Shown: piece by piece, positions 7,263 to 15,120 of the stretch | Position numbering within the stretch: the first letter of the stretch is position 1 | How the letters are laid out: every line of letters starts with the position of its first letter | Assembly (NCBI GenBank): GCA_029006735.1 | Contig: JAQXGN010000056.1 | Location: 1-38,651 of the forward strand | Reading direction: 5' to 3' | DNA from: Caryophanales bacterium | GTDB taxonomy: Bacteria; Bacillota_I; Bacilli_A; RFN20; CAG-449 | Length of the DNA stretch: 38,651 bases | The notes under the pieces: generated by a model | The model's database searches: none | What the model was told of the DNA's origin: nothing | What the model saw: only the letters and a program-made list of their open reading frames with translations | Translations under genes and position numbers: made by a program

Positions 7263-8085
7263 AAGGTTTTTTCCCTTCATTAACTAACTTATCTTTTTTA
7301 ATTTGTCTAAGTCTAGATTTATGATTCAATTCATAAAAAGTTTTACCAGAAATAAATTCATTCGCGTATAACGCCTTAATAAACTCTTTTCTATCATTGG
7401 AATAAAATTTTTCAACAACATCTTTTACTCTTTTTAAAATGTTATTAACATTAGGATTTTTAATATAACGATCAAATAAATGAATAGAAATATCTAATCT
7501 GCCTTGGTCATTTATAATATAAATTGTTTCAAAAGCAGGATGATAGAATGCTGCAGAAGAAATATCTTTCTTAATTAAAATTAAATTAGTAAAATTAGAA
7601 GCAAATAAATAAAAATTATATACATCAAAGCTATCAATACAAGCCGATATTGGTTTTTCCTTTAAATCACAATATGGATATTCAAATAATTTTGAGCATT
7701 CATCATTATAAATTAAATTTAACCCTTTAGAATAAATAGGAATATAAATACGGGCACCATCTAAAATAAAATATGGTGCATTAACTTCATCTAAATCCTT
7801 CCATACTTTATTTCTAATAAATAAATCTCTTTCCATCAATGGTAAAATTAATGATTCTTGGCGATATTTTTCTAAATTATTTTCTATAATCATTTTATTT
7901 TGAATAGATTTAATCAAGATATTTGCTTGAATAAGTTTAAAGTCATTTCCTTCAACATATCCAAGGTGAAAAGAAGGTAATATTTTGGCGATAAGATGCG
8001 AGTTTTCCACGTAAAACTTGTATTCATCCGTCTTTGAATAAATAGTTTTTTTATTTTTTTTTAATGATTTAAAAATTGATACCAT
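7249..8085 (-). CDS. Unknown soluble protein encoded between rsmE and mtaB
   Basis: 278 residues without signal peptide or membrane segment. It begins with a Lys-rich helix (MVSIFKSLKKNKK), has a long alpha/beta middle with several aromatic clusters (GARIYIPIYSKGLNLIY, AAFYHPAFETIYII), and ends in a basic helix (KSRLRQIKKDKLVNEGKKPYEIL, here shortened). I recognise no family and no catalytic motif. Its position, 3 nt after rsmE and overlapping mtaB by 14 nt, shows cotranscription with RNA-modification genes, and the basic C-terminus would suit RNA or ribosome contact, but that is only a guess. Confidence 0.7.
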   Translation of the reverse strand: MVSIFKSLKKNKKTIYSKTDEYKFYVENSHLIAKILPSFHLGYVEGNDFKLIQANILIKSIQNKMIIENNLEKYRQESLILPLMERDLFIRNKVWKDLDEVNAPYFILDGARIYIPIYSKGLNLIYNDECSKLFEYPYCDLKEKPISACIDSFDVYNFYLFASNFTNLILIKKDISSAAFYHPAFETIYIINDQGRLDISIHLFDRYIKNPNVNNILKRVKDVVEKFYSNDRKEFIKALYANEFISGKTFYELNHKSRLRQIKKDKLVNEGKKPYEIL

Positions 8086-8088
8086 AGA

Positions 8089-8805
8089 CTACTCTCTTTC
8101 TAACATAAAACTAATACATGACAAAGAAAAAATTGCGGCAGTTTCACTTCTTAAAATCCTTTTCCCTAAACTAATTGATTGATAGCCTAAAGAACAAGCA
8201 TATTCAACTTCTTGCTTAGAAAAGCCACCCTCAGAACCAACTAAAACAGCTACACTTTCATTTTCTTTAACTTTCATTAATTGTTCCTTAAAGAAATTTT
8301 GTTTTTCATTTTCATATGCGATGAACATATGATCAAATTTATAATCTTTAATTTGTTTATAATCAATCACTTTATTAATTAATGGAACAATATTTCGCTT
8401 CGATTGTTCACTTGCTTCAAGTGCAATTTTATTAAATCTTGCAAGCTTTTTGTCTTTATTTTCTTTATTTATTTTTGCAATACATCTTTCTGATTGAATT
8501 AAGATAATCTCGCTAACTCCAATCTCGGTAGCTTTTTGAATTACTAATTCTAATTTTTCACCTTTAGGTAAACAATATAATAAAATGATTGGATTATTTA
8601 ATTCGTGATTTTCCCTTAAATCCTCTTCAATTTCAACTTTTAAAGGGTTGATAGAATTAATCTTACATAGATAAACGCTCTTTTGAAAAACACAACTAAT
8701 ATAGTCACCTATTTTCATACGCATGACATTGACAATATGGTGAGCTTGCTCTTTATCTAAGATTACATAATTATCTTTTATCTCATTTACAAAATATCTT
8801 TGCAT
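8089..8805 (-). CDS. rsmE: 16S rRNA (uracil1498-N3)-methyltransferase RsmE
   Basis: 238 residues, normal length. RsmE methylates U1498 in 16S rRNA helix 44 of the assembled 30S subunit using SAM. The N-terminal PUA-like domain (residues 1-70, with DKEQAHHIVNVMRMKIGD) is followed by the SPOUT knot: LPKGEKLELVIQKATEIGV, then the SAM-binding knot VLVGSEGGFSKQEV and LGKRILRSETAA near the C-terminus, all hallmark RsmE wording. It lies 5 nt after nfo and 3 nt before the next gene, in the same operon. The more usual upstream neighbour prmA is not here. Confidence 0.95.
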   Translation of the reverse strand: MQRYFVNEIKDNYVILDKEQAHHIVNVMRMKIGDYISCVFQKSVYLCKINSINPLKVEIEEDLRENHELNNPIILLYCLPKGEKLELVIQKATEIGVSEIILIQSERCIAKINKENKDKKLARFNKIALEASEQSKRNIVPLINKVIDYKQIKDYKFDHMFIAYENEKQNFFKEQLMKVKENESVAVLVGSEGGFSKQEVEYACSLGYQSISLGKRILRSETAAIFSLSCISFMLERE

Positions 8806-8810
8806 AACTT

Positions 8811-9644
8811 TTATCCTATATATTTACTTTTTAATAAGGTAATTTCATCTTTATAACCATCTAATTCATTTGGTGTTTCTAAATAAAATGGTAAATGTTT
8901 TAATTTTGGATGATTAATAATTCTACTAATCGCGTCAATACCTAAATATCCTTTTCCAATACATTCATGACGATCTTTATGTGATCCAAATGGATTTTTT
9001 GTATCATTTAAATGAATAGCTTTTAAACGATTTAATCCAATAATACGATCAAATTCATCTAAAACTTCATCAAGATGATTGACTATATCATATTCACCAT
9101 CAAAAACGTGACATGTATCTAAACAAACTCCTAAATGATTATTGTATTTAACTCCATCAATAATCATCTTTAATTCTTCAAAACGAGAACCAACTTCACT
9201 GCCTTTGCCTGCCATAGTCTCAAGTAAAATAATAGTAGATTGTTCTTCCTTAATCACATTATTTAATAATTCAATAATCATTTGAATACCTATTTCTTTC
9301 CCTTGACCAACGTGACTTCCTGGGTGAAAATTATACATTGAATTAGGGATTTTCTCCAAAATCTCCATATCTTTTTTAAATACATCAAGAGCAAATTCTC
9401 TTACTTCTTCCTTACTTGAACAAGGATTTAATGTGTATGGAGCATGTGCTAAAAATGGCCCAAAATTATATTCTTTTGCCAAAGACAAAAAATTAGAGAA
9501 ATCAATTGGATTTATTTCTTTAGCTTGACATCCTCTTGGATTTCTTGTAAACCATTGGAAAACATTTCCACCAATATATTTAGTATCTTCAATCATTGAA
9601 GTATACCCATTACTACTTGATACATGACATCCTATTTTTAACAT
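8811..9644 (-). CDS. nfo: Endonuclease IV (AP endonuclease)
   Basis: 277 residues, standard size. Nfo cleaves the backbone 5' to abasic sites and removes 3' blocking groups in base-excision repair, using three zinc ions in a TIM barrel. The three signature regions are visible: the NFHPGSHVG strand, [13 protein letters not shown], and [19 protein letters not shown] followed by GKGYLG; the metal ligands Glu (in LLETMAGKG), Asp and His residues are all present. A GAGGTG precedes the ATG. It is the first gene of nfo-rsmE-unknown-mtaB and has a promoter region marked by a perfect 21-bp palindrome (9680-9700). Confidence 0.97.
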   Translation of the reverse strand: MLKIGCHVSSSNGYTSMIEDTKYIGGNVFQWFTRNPRGCQAKEINPIDFSNFLSLAKEYNFGPFLAHAPYTLNPCSSKEEVREFALDVFKKDMEILEKIPNSMYNFHPGSHVGQGKEIGIQMIIELLNNVIKEEQSTIILLETMAGKGSEVGSRFEELKMIIDGVKYNNHLGVCLDTCHVFDGEYDIVNHLDEVLDEFDRIIGLNRLKAIHLNDTKNPFGSHKDRHECIGKGYLGIDAISRIINHPKLKHLPFYLETPNELDGYKDEITLLKSKYIG

Positions 9645-9662
9645 ATTTTCACCTCGATAAAT

Positions 9663-9700
9663 AATATAACATATTCACTTTTAAATTATAATAATTTAAA
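9663..9700 (-). promoter_or_regulatory. nfo promoter region with a perfect 21-bp inverted repeat
   Basis: On the minus strand an extended -10 (TGT then TATATT, 9663-9668) lies downstream of inverted-repeat arms TTTAAATTAT and ATAATTTAAA (9680-9700, single-base centre). The repeat covers the -35 position, and partial pairing continues outward (TTCA/TGAA). The 7-1-7 layout resembles PerR/Fur-type boxes, but the match to the PerR consensus is incomplete; a regulator is not assigned. Confidence 0.5.
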
Positions 9701-9715
9701 GAAAATGAATACTTT

Positions 9716-9982
9716 CTACTCATTTTGATATTTTTTTGAAATATCCATCAAATCAATTAAGAATTCTTGATAATACTTTTTAAGATTTTCATCTTTAATT
9801 AATTTATTGCCTTTTTCAATAACAATGTTTTCTCTTTCTTTATCTAAAATAGGCATATTATTAGTTTTTTTAAATTCACCAACTTGCTTAACAATTCGCA
9901 TTCTTTGAGCAAATAAATCTGCCATTTTTTCATCTATTTGATCAATTTGATTTCTCAATTCAACTAACTCATCATTTTTCAT
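9716..9982 (-). CDS. Chorismate mutase, AroQ class, monofunctional
   Basis: 88 residues, the size of a stand-alone AroQ-class mutase that converts chorismate to prephenate. The helical protein carries the active-site set seen in E. coli chorismate mutase with a one-residue shift: Arg10 (ELRNQIDQID), Arg27, Lys38, Asp47, Arg50 and Glu51 (DKERENIV). No DAHP synthase, dehydrogenase or dehydratase domain is attached. It is divergent from the shikimate operon, which supplies its substrate, and tyrA in that operon uses its product. The start has GAGGTG upstream and a TATAAT hexamer at 10003-10008 (minus strand) serves as -10; a matching -35 is poor. Confidence 0.9.
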   Translation of the reverse strand: MKNDELVELRNQIDQIDEKMADLFAQRMRIVKQVGEFKKTNNMPILDKERENIVIEKGNKLIKDENLKKYYQEFLIDLMDISKKYQNE

Positions 9983-10002
9983 CCTATTTCACCTCTAAAA
10001 AT

Positions 10003-10008
10003 ATTATA
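10003..10008 (-). promoter_or_regulatory. Probable -10 element of the chorismate mutase gene
   Basis: Perfect TATAAT on the minus strand 21 nt before the start codon. The sequence 17 bp upstream (GATGTT-like) is a poor -35. Confidence 0.45.
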
Positions 10009-10038
10009 CTTGTTTTTTTATAAAAAACATCCTTTAAT

Positions 10039-10067
10039 TTGCTTTATTAGTTGCTTTAATATAAAAT
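10039..10067 (+). promoter_or_regulatory. Promoter of the shikimate operon
   Basis: TTGCTT (10039-10044), 17-bp spacer, TAAAAT (10062-10067). The predicted leader to aroB is about 50 nt, too short for a T-box or riboswitch. Confidence 0.65.
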
Positions 10068-10083
10068 AAAACTAAATACACCC

Positions 10084-10104
10084 CATCATTTAAATTAAAT
10101 GATG
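10084..10104 (+). promoter_or_regulatory. 21-bp perfect inverted repeat in the aroB leader
   Basis: Arms CATCATTTAA and TTAAATGATG around one central A, just downstream of the predicted transcription start and 3 nt before the AAGGAGG of aroB. It could be a DNA operator for a repressor of aromatic synthesis, or an mRNA hairpin next to the ribosome binding site. No T-run follows, so it is not an attenuator. Confidence 0.6.
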
Positions 10105-10122
10105 ATTAAGGAGGTTTCTAAT

Positions 10123-11148
10123 ATGATTATCAATATTGAGCTTCAAAATAATTCTTATCCAATTTATATTGAAAAAGATGGAATAAAGAATTTACATAAA
10201 TATTTCAATTTATTAGAACACAAAGTTTTAATTGTTAGTGATTCTAATATTCCTTTTGGATACATCAAAACTATTCAAGATCAATGCACTAATTCATATT
10301 ATTTCATCATTAAAGCTGGTGAAGAATCAAAATCAATTGATAATTATTTAACTCTACAAAAAATACTTCTTGAAAAAGAATTCTCTCGTAAAGATATCAT
10401 CATTGGATTAGGGGGAGGTGTAGTTGGAGATTTAACAGCTTTTGTTGCTTCAACTTTTAAAAGAGGAATACCATTCATCAATATCCCTACTTCTTCATTA
10501 GCAATGATTGATTCATCAATTGGAGGGAAAACTGCGATTAATTATCTAGGAATAAAGAATTGTATTGGAACATTTTATCAACCAAAACTTGTAATTATAG
10601 ATTTTAATCTTTTAAAATCTCTACCTATTAGACATTTAAATAATGGATTAATTGAAGCTTTAAAAGCAGGATATATTTATGATTCATCAATTATTGATCT
10701 ATTTAAAGATGATCCATATAAAAATCTAGAAGAGATTATTATTCGTTCAATAAAAGTAAAAAAGCATTATGTCGAAATTGATGAAAAAGAATTAAACGAA
10801 CGAAAGATTTTAAACTATGGCCATACATTTGGTCACGCATTAGAATCATATTTCCATTTTAGTGATTCTCTATATCATGGTGAAGCAGTAGCAATTGGAA
10901 TGTTATTAATAAGTGATGAAAAAGAAGAATTATTACAAATTCTAAAAAAATTAAATATCCATCTAAATGATACTTACGATTATGATAAGATTATCGAATT
11001 AATCAAAAATGATAAAAAAGTTGATAAAGAATATGTAGATTTAATTTTAAGAAAAAATAAAGTAGGAGTTATATGCCCTACTAAAATAGATCGATTAAAA
11101 GAAATGTTAATTGGAGGAGAACAATATGTCAGATGTCTTAGGAAATAG
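10123..11148 (+). CDS. aroB: 3-Dehydroquinate synthase
   Basis: 341 residues from the chosen start. AroB converts DAHP to 3-dehydroquinate with NAD and a divalent metal. The NAD site GLGGGVVGDLTAFVAS, the DSSIGGKTAIN loop and KNCIGTFYQP are clear, and the metal ligands are present: Glu in GLIEALKAG, His in NYGHTFGHALE and His in LYHGEAVAIG. The start at 10123 (MIINIEL) is chosen because AAGGAGG lies 8 nt upstream; a longer frame from 10099 would include that site. First gene of the aro operon; it overlaps aroC by 23 nt, implying translational coupling. Confidence 0.96.
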   Translation: MIINIELQNNSYPIYIEKDGIKNLHKYFNLLEHKVLIVSDSNIPFGYIKTIQDQCTNSYYFIIKAGEESKSIDNYLTLQKILLEKEFSRKDIIIGLGGGVVGDLTAFVASTFKRGIPFINIPTSSLAMIDSSIGGKTAINYLGIKNCIGTFYQPKLVIIDFNLLKSLPIRHLNNGLIEALKAGYIYDSSIIDLFKDDPYKNLEEIIIRSIKVKKHYVEIDEKELNERKILNYGHTFGHALESYFHFSDSLYHGEAVAIGMLLISDEKEELLQILKKLNIHLNDTYDYDKIIELIKNDKKVDKEYVDLILRKNKVGVICPTKIDRLKEMLIGGEQYVRCLRK

Positions 11149-12187
11149 CTTAAAACTAGTAGTATTTGGCGAAAGTCATGGACCATATGTTGGCGCGACT
11201 ATTTCTTCTTTACCTAGTGGAATTAAAGTCGATGTAGATTTTATAAAAAAACAATTAAATAAAAGAAAAGCAAATGATAATTTATCAACTCAAAGACAAG
11301 AAGATGATGACTTTGAAATCATCTCAGGTGTTTTTAATGGTTATACAACTGGCGATAGTTTAACTGTAATCGTACCAAATAAAAAGCAACACTCAAACGA
11401 TTATCAAGAAAGATTAATTAGACCTAGTCATGCAGATTATACTGCAGAATTAAAATATAAAGGATTTCAAGATTATCGTGGAGGAGGTCATTTTTCTGGA
11501 CGATTAACAGTAGGAATTGTTGTTCTTGGAGCGATTATTATTTCTTATCTTGAATCTCAAGGAATTAAAATCGGTTCTCACATTAAATCAATTCATAATG
11601 TTGATGATGAAGAAGTCAATGATATCCCAACAAGTATTGATCAATTTAATGATTCTTTATTCCCTTGTGTATCATTAGAGAAACAAAAACTAATGATGCA
11701 AGAAATCGAAAAAGCAAGAAATAATCAAGATTCTGTTGGAGGAATAGTTGAAACATTTGTTTATAATGTTCCCGGTGGAATTGGTAATCCTTTCTTTGAT
11801 TCTATTGAATCAATTATTGCCCATGCCTTATTTTCTATTCCAGGAGTTAAAGGTGTTGAATTCGGCTTAGGATTCTCTTTTGCGTCCCATTATGGAAGTG
11901 AAGTCAATGATTCTCTTCAAGTTGTAGATAATAAAATTATTACCAAAACAAATAATAATGCAGGCATAAATGGCGGTATTACTAATGGTATGCCTATTGT
12001 TATAAAAACTGTCTTAAAACCAACACCATCAATTTCTAAAAAACAAGAATCTATCTCTTTAGATCCATTAAAAAATAAAATTATTGAAATTCATGGACGT
12101 CATGATCCATGTATTGTTAGAAGAGCTAGAGTCGTAATTGATTCATTAGTAGCTTTTAGCATCCTAGATGCAATGTTATCGAGGTAA
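11126..12187 (+). CDS. aroC: Chorismate synthase
   Basis: 353 residues, slightly short for the family (usually about 360-390). AroC makes chorismate from EPSP with reduced FMN. Conserved landmarks: FGESHGPYVGATISSLPSGI near the N-terminus, RPSHADYTAELKYKGFQDYR, GGGHFSGRLTVGIV and, at the C-terminus, GRHDPCIVRRARVV. The usual wording of the third motif is GRSSARET; here it reads GHFSGRLT, a mild divergence. GGAGGAG precedes the ATG at 11126, and this ATG lies inside the end of aroB. Five nt separate it from the aroE/aroK fusion. Confidence 0.95.
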   Translation: MSDVLGNSLKLVVFGESHGPYVGATISSLPSGIKVDVDFIKKQLNKRKANDNLSTQRQEDDDFEIISGVFNGYTTGDSLTVIVPNKKQHSNDYQERLIRPSHADYTAELKYKGFQDYRGGGHFSGRLTVGIVVLGAIIISYLESQGIKIGSHIKSIHNVDDEEVNDIPTSIDQFNDSLFPCVSLEKQKLMMQEIEKARNNQDSVGGIVETFVYNVPGGIGNPFFDSIESIIAHALFSIPGVKGVEFGLGFSFASHYGSEVNDSLQVVDNKIITKTNNNAGINGGITNGMPIVIKTVLKPTPSISKKQESISLDPLKNKIIEIHGRHDPCIVRRARVVIDSLVAFSILDAMLSR

Positions 12188-12192
12188 TAATT

Positions 12193-13443
12193 ATGAAATT
12201 TGGATTAATTGGAAGAACATTAAAACATTCATATTCCAAAATAATTCATGAAATGATTACTCCGGAAGAATATGAATTACTATCATTAGAAAAAGAAGAA
12301 GTTATTTCATTTCTCCAAGAAAAAAATTTTTCCATGATAAATGTGACTATACCTTATAAGGAATTTGTCATACCTTATCTAGATGAGGTTAGTGAAGAAG
12401 TTAAAGCTATTGGAGCGTGTAATTGCATAGTAAATAGAAATAATTGTTTGTTTGGATATAATACCGATTATTTAGGTTTAAAAGATTTATTGTCTATTCA
12501 TCATGTAGAGATTGAAAATAAAGTATGTGCAATATTAGGAACTGGAGGAACAAAAAATACTGCAGAAAAAGTATTAAAAGATCTCTTTGCTAAAGAAATC
12601 CTTATTGTATCAAGAAATAAAAAAGAAAATTGTATTACTTATGAAGAATTAAAGACGCATAAGGATGTTGAAGTCATAATCAATGCAACTCCTTTAGGAA
12701 TGTATCCTAATAATTTTGATGAACCATTAATAAATTTAAATGACTTCCCTATATTACAAACTGTAATTGATGTAATTTATAACCCATTGAATACAAAATT
12801 GATATGTCAAGCTAAACTAAAAGGGATAGATGCCTATGGTGGATTAGAAATGTTAATCTCTCAAGCTATCTACGCACAAGAGGTAGCGTTAAATAAAAAG
12901 TTCCCCCCTTCTCTATTCAAAAAAATCTATAAAAAGTTATATCTACAAACTAAAAATATTGTACTAATTGGCTTACCAATGTCAGGAAAAACGACAATTG
13001 GAAAAAAATTAGCAAAATCACTAAAAAAAGAATTTGTCGATATTGATGAAGAAATCGTTAAATATACAAATAAATCAATCCCGGAAATATTTTATGAAGT
13101 AAAAGAAGAAGGATTTAGAAAAATAGAATCAGATATCATAAAAAAGTTTTCTTCAAAAAGCAACTTAGTTATATCTACAGGTGGAGGAGTAATCTTAAAC
13201 GAAGAAAATATGCTCAATTTAAAGCAAAATGGCTTTATTATTTATTTAGATCGAGATATTGATAAAATGATTTATTCAGATAATCGCCCTCTCACTAAAT
13301 CTCAAAATGAACTTCTATCATTAAAAGAAGTACGATTACCACTATATTTAAAATATCAAGATGAAGTTGTTACAAATTCTTCTTCAGTTAGTTCTTGTAT
13401 TAAAAAAATAAAGGAGATTTTTCATGAAAGTATTAATTATTAA
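12193..13443 (+). CDS. aroE: Fused shikimate dehydrogenase-shikimate kinase (AroE-AroK)
   Basis: 416 residues holding two consecutive enzymes. Residues 1 to about 250 are shikimate dehydrogenase: GLIGRTLKHSYSKIIH substrate motif, catalytic Lys56 in NVTIPYKE, Asp92 in GYNTDYLG, NADP loop GTGGTKNTA (116-124), NATPLGMYP and DAYGGLEMLISQA. Residues about 255-416 are shikimate kinase: Walker A GLPMSGKTTIG (260-270), shikimate-binding Asp in FVDIDEEI, Arg309 in GFRKIES, STGGGVIL (328-335) and the lid RPL (365-367). Together they convert 3-dehydroshikimate to shikimate-3-phosphate. There is no stop or internal start between the domains, and the linker is about 15 residues. The gene overlaps aroQ by 20 nt. 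Such fusions exist elsewhere in low-GC bacteria. Confidence 0.95.
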   Translation: MKFGLIGRTLKHSYSKIIHEMITPEEYELLSLEKEEVISFLQEKNFSMINVTIPYKEFVIPYLDEVSEEVKAIGACNCIVNRNNCLFGYNTDYLGLKDLLSIHHVEIENKVCAILGTGGTKNTAEKVLKDLFAKEILIVSRNKKENCITYEELKTHKDVEVIINATPLGMYPNNFDEPLINLNDFPILQTVIDVIYNPLNTKLICQAKLKGIDAYGGLEMLISQAIYAQEVALNKKFPPSLFKKIYKKLYLQTKNIVLIGLPMSGKTTIGKKLAKSLKKEFVDIDEEIVKYTNKSIPEIFYEVKEEGFRKIESDIIKKFSSKSNLVISTGGGVILNEENMLNLKQNGFIIYLDRDIDKMIYSDNRPLTKSQNELLSLKEVRLPLYLKYQDEVVTNSSSVSSCIKKIKEIFHESINY

Positions 13444-13858
13444 TGGACCGAATTTAAACTTATTAGGTTTACGTCAACCAGAAGTATATGGAAAACTAAC
13501 ATATAATGATTTACTCTCTTATTGCCAAAAAGAAGCAGATAAATTAGGTATTGAAGTAAACTTTTTTCAATCTAATCATGAAGGTGCAATAATTGATGTT
13601 ATTCAAGATTCTTATAATAAAGTAGATGGGATTATAATAAATGCAGGTGCATATACCCATTATTCCATCGCGATAATGGACGCATTAAAAAGTGTCAATA
13701 TCCCTACAATTGAAGTCCATTTATCTGATATATATAAACGTGAAGAATATCGTCACATTTCATACATAAAAGAAGCAAGTATCGCATCATTTGTCGGACT
13801 TGGTTTTGAAGGATATAAAAAAGCATTAATCAAAATTAAAGAAAATATAGGTAAATAG
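13424..13858 (+). CDS. aroQ: Type II 3-dehydroquinate dehydratase
   Basis: 144 residues, standard for the dodecameric type II enzyme, which dehydrates 3-dehydroquinate to 3-dehydroshikimate. The N-terminus INGPNLNLLGLRQPEVYG carries catalytic Tyr22; NHEGAIIDVI, NAGAYTHYSIAI (Asn73, His79) and EVHLSDIYKREEYRH (His99, Arg110) complete the active site. AAGGAG lies upstream of the ATG, inside the 3' end of the preceding gene. Only 2 nt separate it from aroA. Confidence 0.97.
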   Translation: MKVLIINGPNLNLLGLRQPEVYGKLTYNDLLSYCQKEADKLGIEVNFFQSNHEGAIIDVIQDSYNKVDGIIINAGAYTHYSIAIMDALKSVNIPTIEVHLSDIYKREEYRHISYIKEASIASFVGLGFEGYKKALIKIKENIGK

Positions 13859-13860
13859 AT

Positions 13861-15108
13861 ATGATTGAACTAGACAAAAAAGAATATGGAGGAACGATAA
13901 AAGCGCCACCATCTAAATCAGATGGGCATCGAGCTTTAATATGTGCAAGTTTATGTGAAGAAGGAACTAGTGAAATTAAAAATCTTTATTTTTCCGATGA
14001 TATTAAAGCAACAATGGCGTCACTTGAAGCTCTTGGAGCTAGATTTATTATTGAACAAGATAAAGTCTATGTTAAAGGTATTAAAACACGAGCAAATGAA
14101 CCATTATTAGATTGTAATGAATCAGGCTCAACATTGAGATTTTTAATGCCTCTAGGTATTCAATTATCTAATAATCCTAAATTTATTACTCGAGGAAGAT
14201 TATCTTCTCGACCAATAAACGTATATCAAGAAATATTTGAAAAACAAGGTATATTCTCTTATAAAGATGATGATTCTTATATTTGTAGTGGCAAATTTAA
14301 ATCAGGAGAATATGTAGTTGATGGAAGTGTCTCTAGTCAATTTATTTCGGGATTATTATTTGTTCTTCCATTATTAAAAGGCAACTCAAAAATCATCATT
14401 AAGAATGGAATATCTAGTAAATCCTATCTTTTAATGACTTTAAATCTATTAAAAAAGTTTAAGATTAGAGTTCATTTTGATGAAGAAAATAATATTATTT
14501 CGATTAAGGGATCACAAAAATATATAGCTACTTCATACAAAGTAGAAAATGATTATTCCCAAGCAGCTTTCTTTTTAGGACTAGGATGTATTTCCGAAAA
14601 TCCTATTTCTGTTACAGGATTGAAATTATCCTCATGTCAGGCTGATAAAAATATTCTTACCATCTTAGAAAATATGGGCGCGAATATAGAAATTACCCCA
14701 ACATATATAAAAACAAGAAAATCAACATTAAAAGGAACAACAATATCACTAGATGAAAATCCCGATTTAGGGCCAATATTAATGGGTTTAGCATGTTTCG
14801 CTACTAGCGATGTCACTTTCACAAATATTCGTCGACTTGCAATTAAAGAATCAAATCGAATTTTTGCAATGACTACTAATTTAGAAGAATTAGGCATATC
14901 GACTACATTAATTGATGAGAATACTTTAATTATTCATCCAGGCACTATTAAAGAGCCATCCGAAGTATTAAATCCATTCCACGATCATCGCATTTTTATG
15001 ACTCTAGCGATTATTACTTCTCATATCACTTGTAAGATTCTTGATGAAAATTGCGTAAATAAATCATATCCTTCTTTTTTAGAAGAATTGAAGAAATTAG
15101 AGTTGTAG
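13861..15108 (+). CDS. aroA: EPSP synthase (3-phosphoshikimate 1-carboxyvinyltransferase)
   Basis: 415 residues, normal length. AroA joins shikimate-3-phosphate and phosphoenolpyruvate to form EPSP. Lys19-Ser20 and Arg24 in PPSKSDGHRALI bind substrate; DCNESGSTLRFLMPLG holds the PEP-site strand; SSQFISGLLFVLPLL, the DENPDLGPILMGLA segment (catalytic Asp region), IKESNRIFAM and FHDHRIFMTLAI complete the set. The usual PPSKSxSHR has Gly in place of the second Ser (SDGHR). It is the fifth gene of the aro operon, 12 nt before tyrA. Confidence 0.96.
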   Translation: MIELDKKEYGGTIKAPPSKSDGHRALICASLCEEGTSEIKNLYFSDDIKATMASLEALGARFIIEQDKVYVKGIKTRANEPLLDCNESGSTLRFLMPLGIQLSNNPKFITRGRLSSRPINVYQEIFEKQGIFSYKDDDSYICSGKFKSGEYVVDGSVSSQFISGLLFVLPLLKGNSKIIIKNGISSKSYLLMTLNLLKKFKIRVHFDEENNIISIKGSQKYIATSYKVENDYSQAAFFLGLGCISENPISVTGLKLSSCQADKNILTILENMGANIEITPTYIKTRKSTLKGTTISLDENPDLGPILMGLACFATSDVTFTNIRRLAIKESNRIFAMTTNLEELGISTTLIDENTLIIHPGTIKEPSEVLNPFHDHRIFMTLAIITSHITCKILDENCVNKSYPSFLEELKKLEL

Positions 15109-15120
15109 GAGGTTTTATAT

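Noticed and set aside
10068-10122. T-box or riboswitch ahead of aroB
   Set aside because: The leader is about 50 nt with one simple hairpin, no T-box sequence and no terminator.
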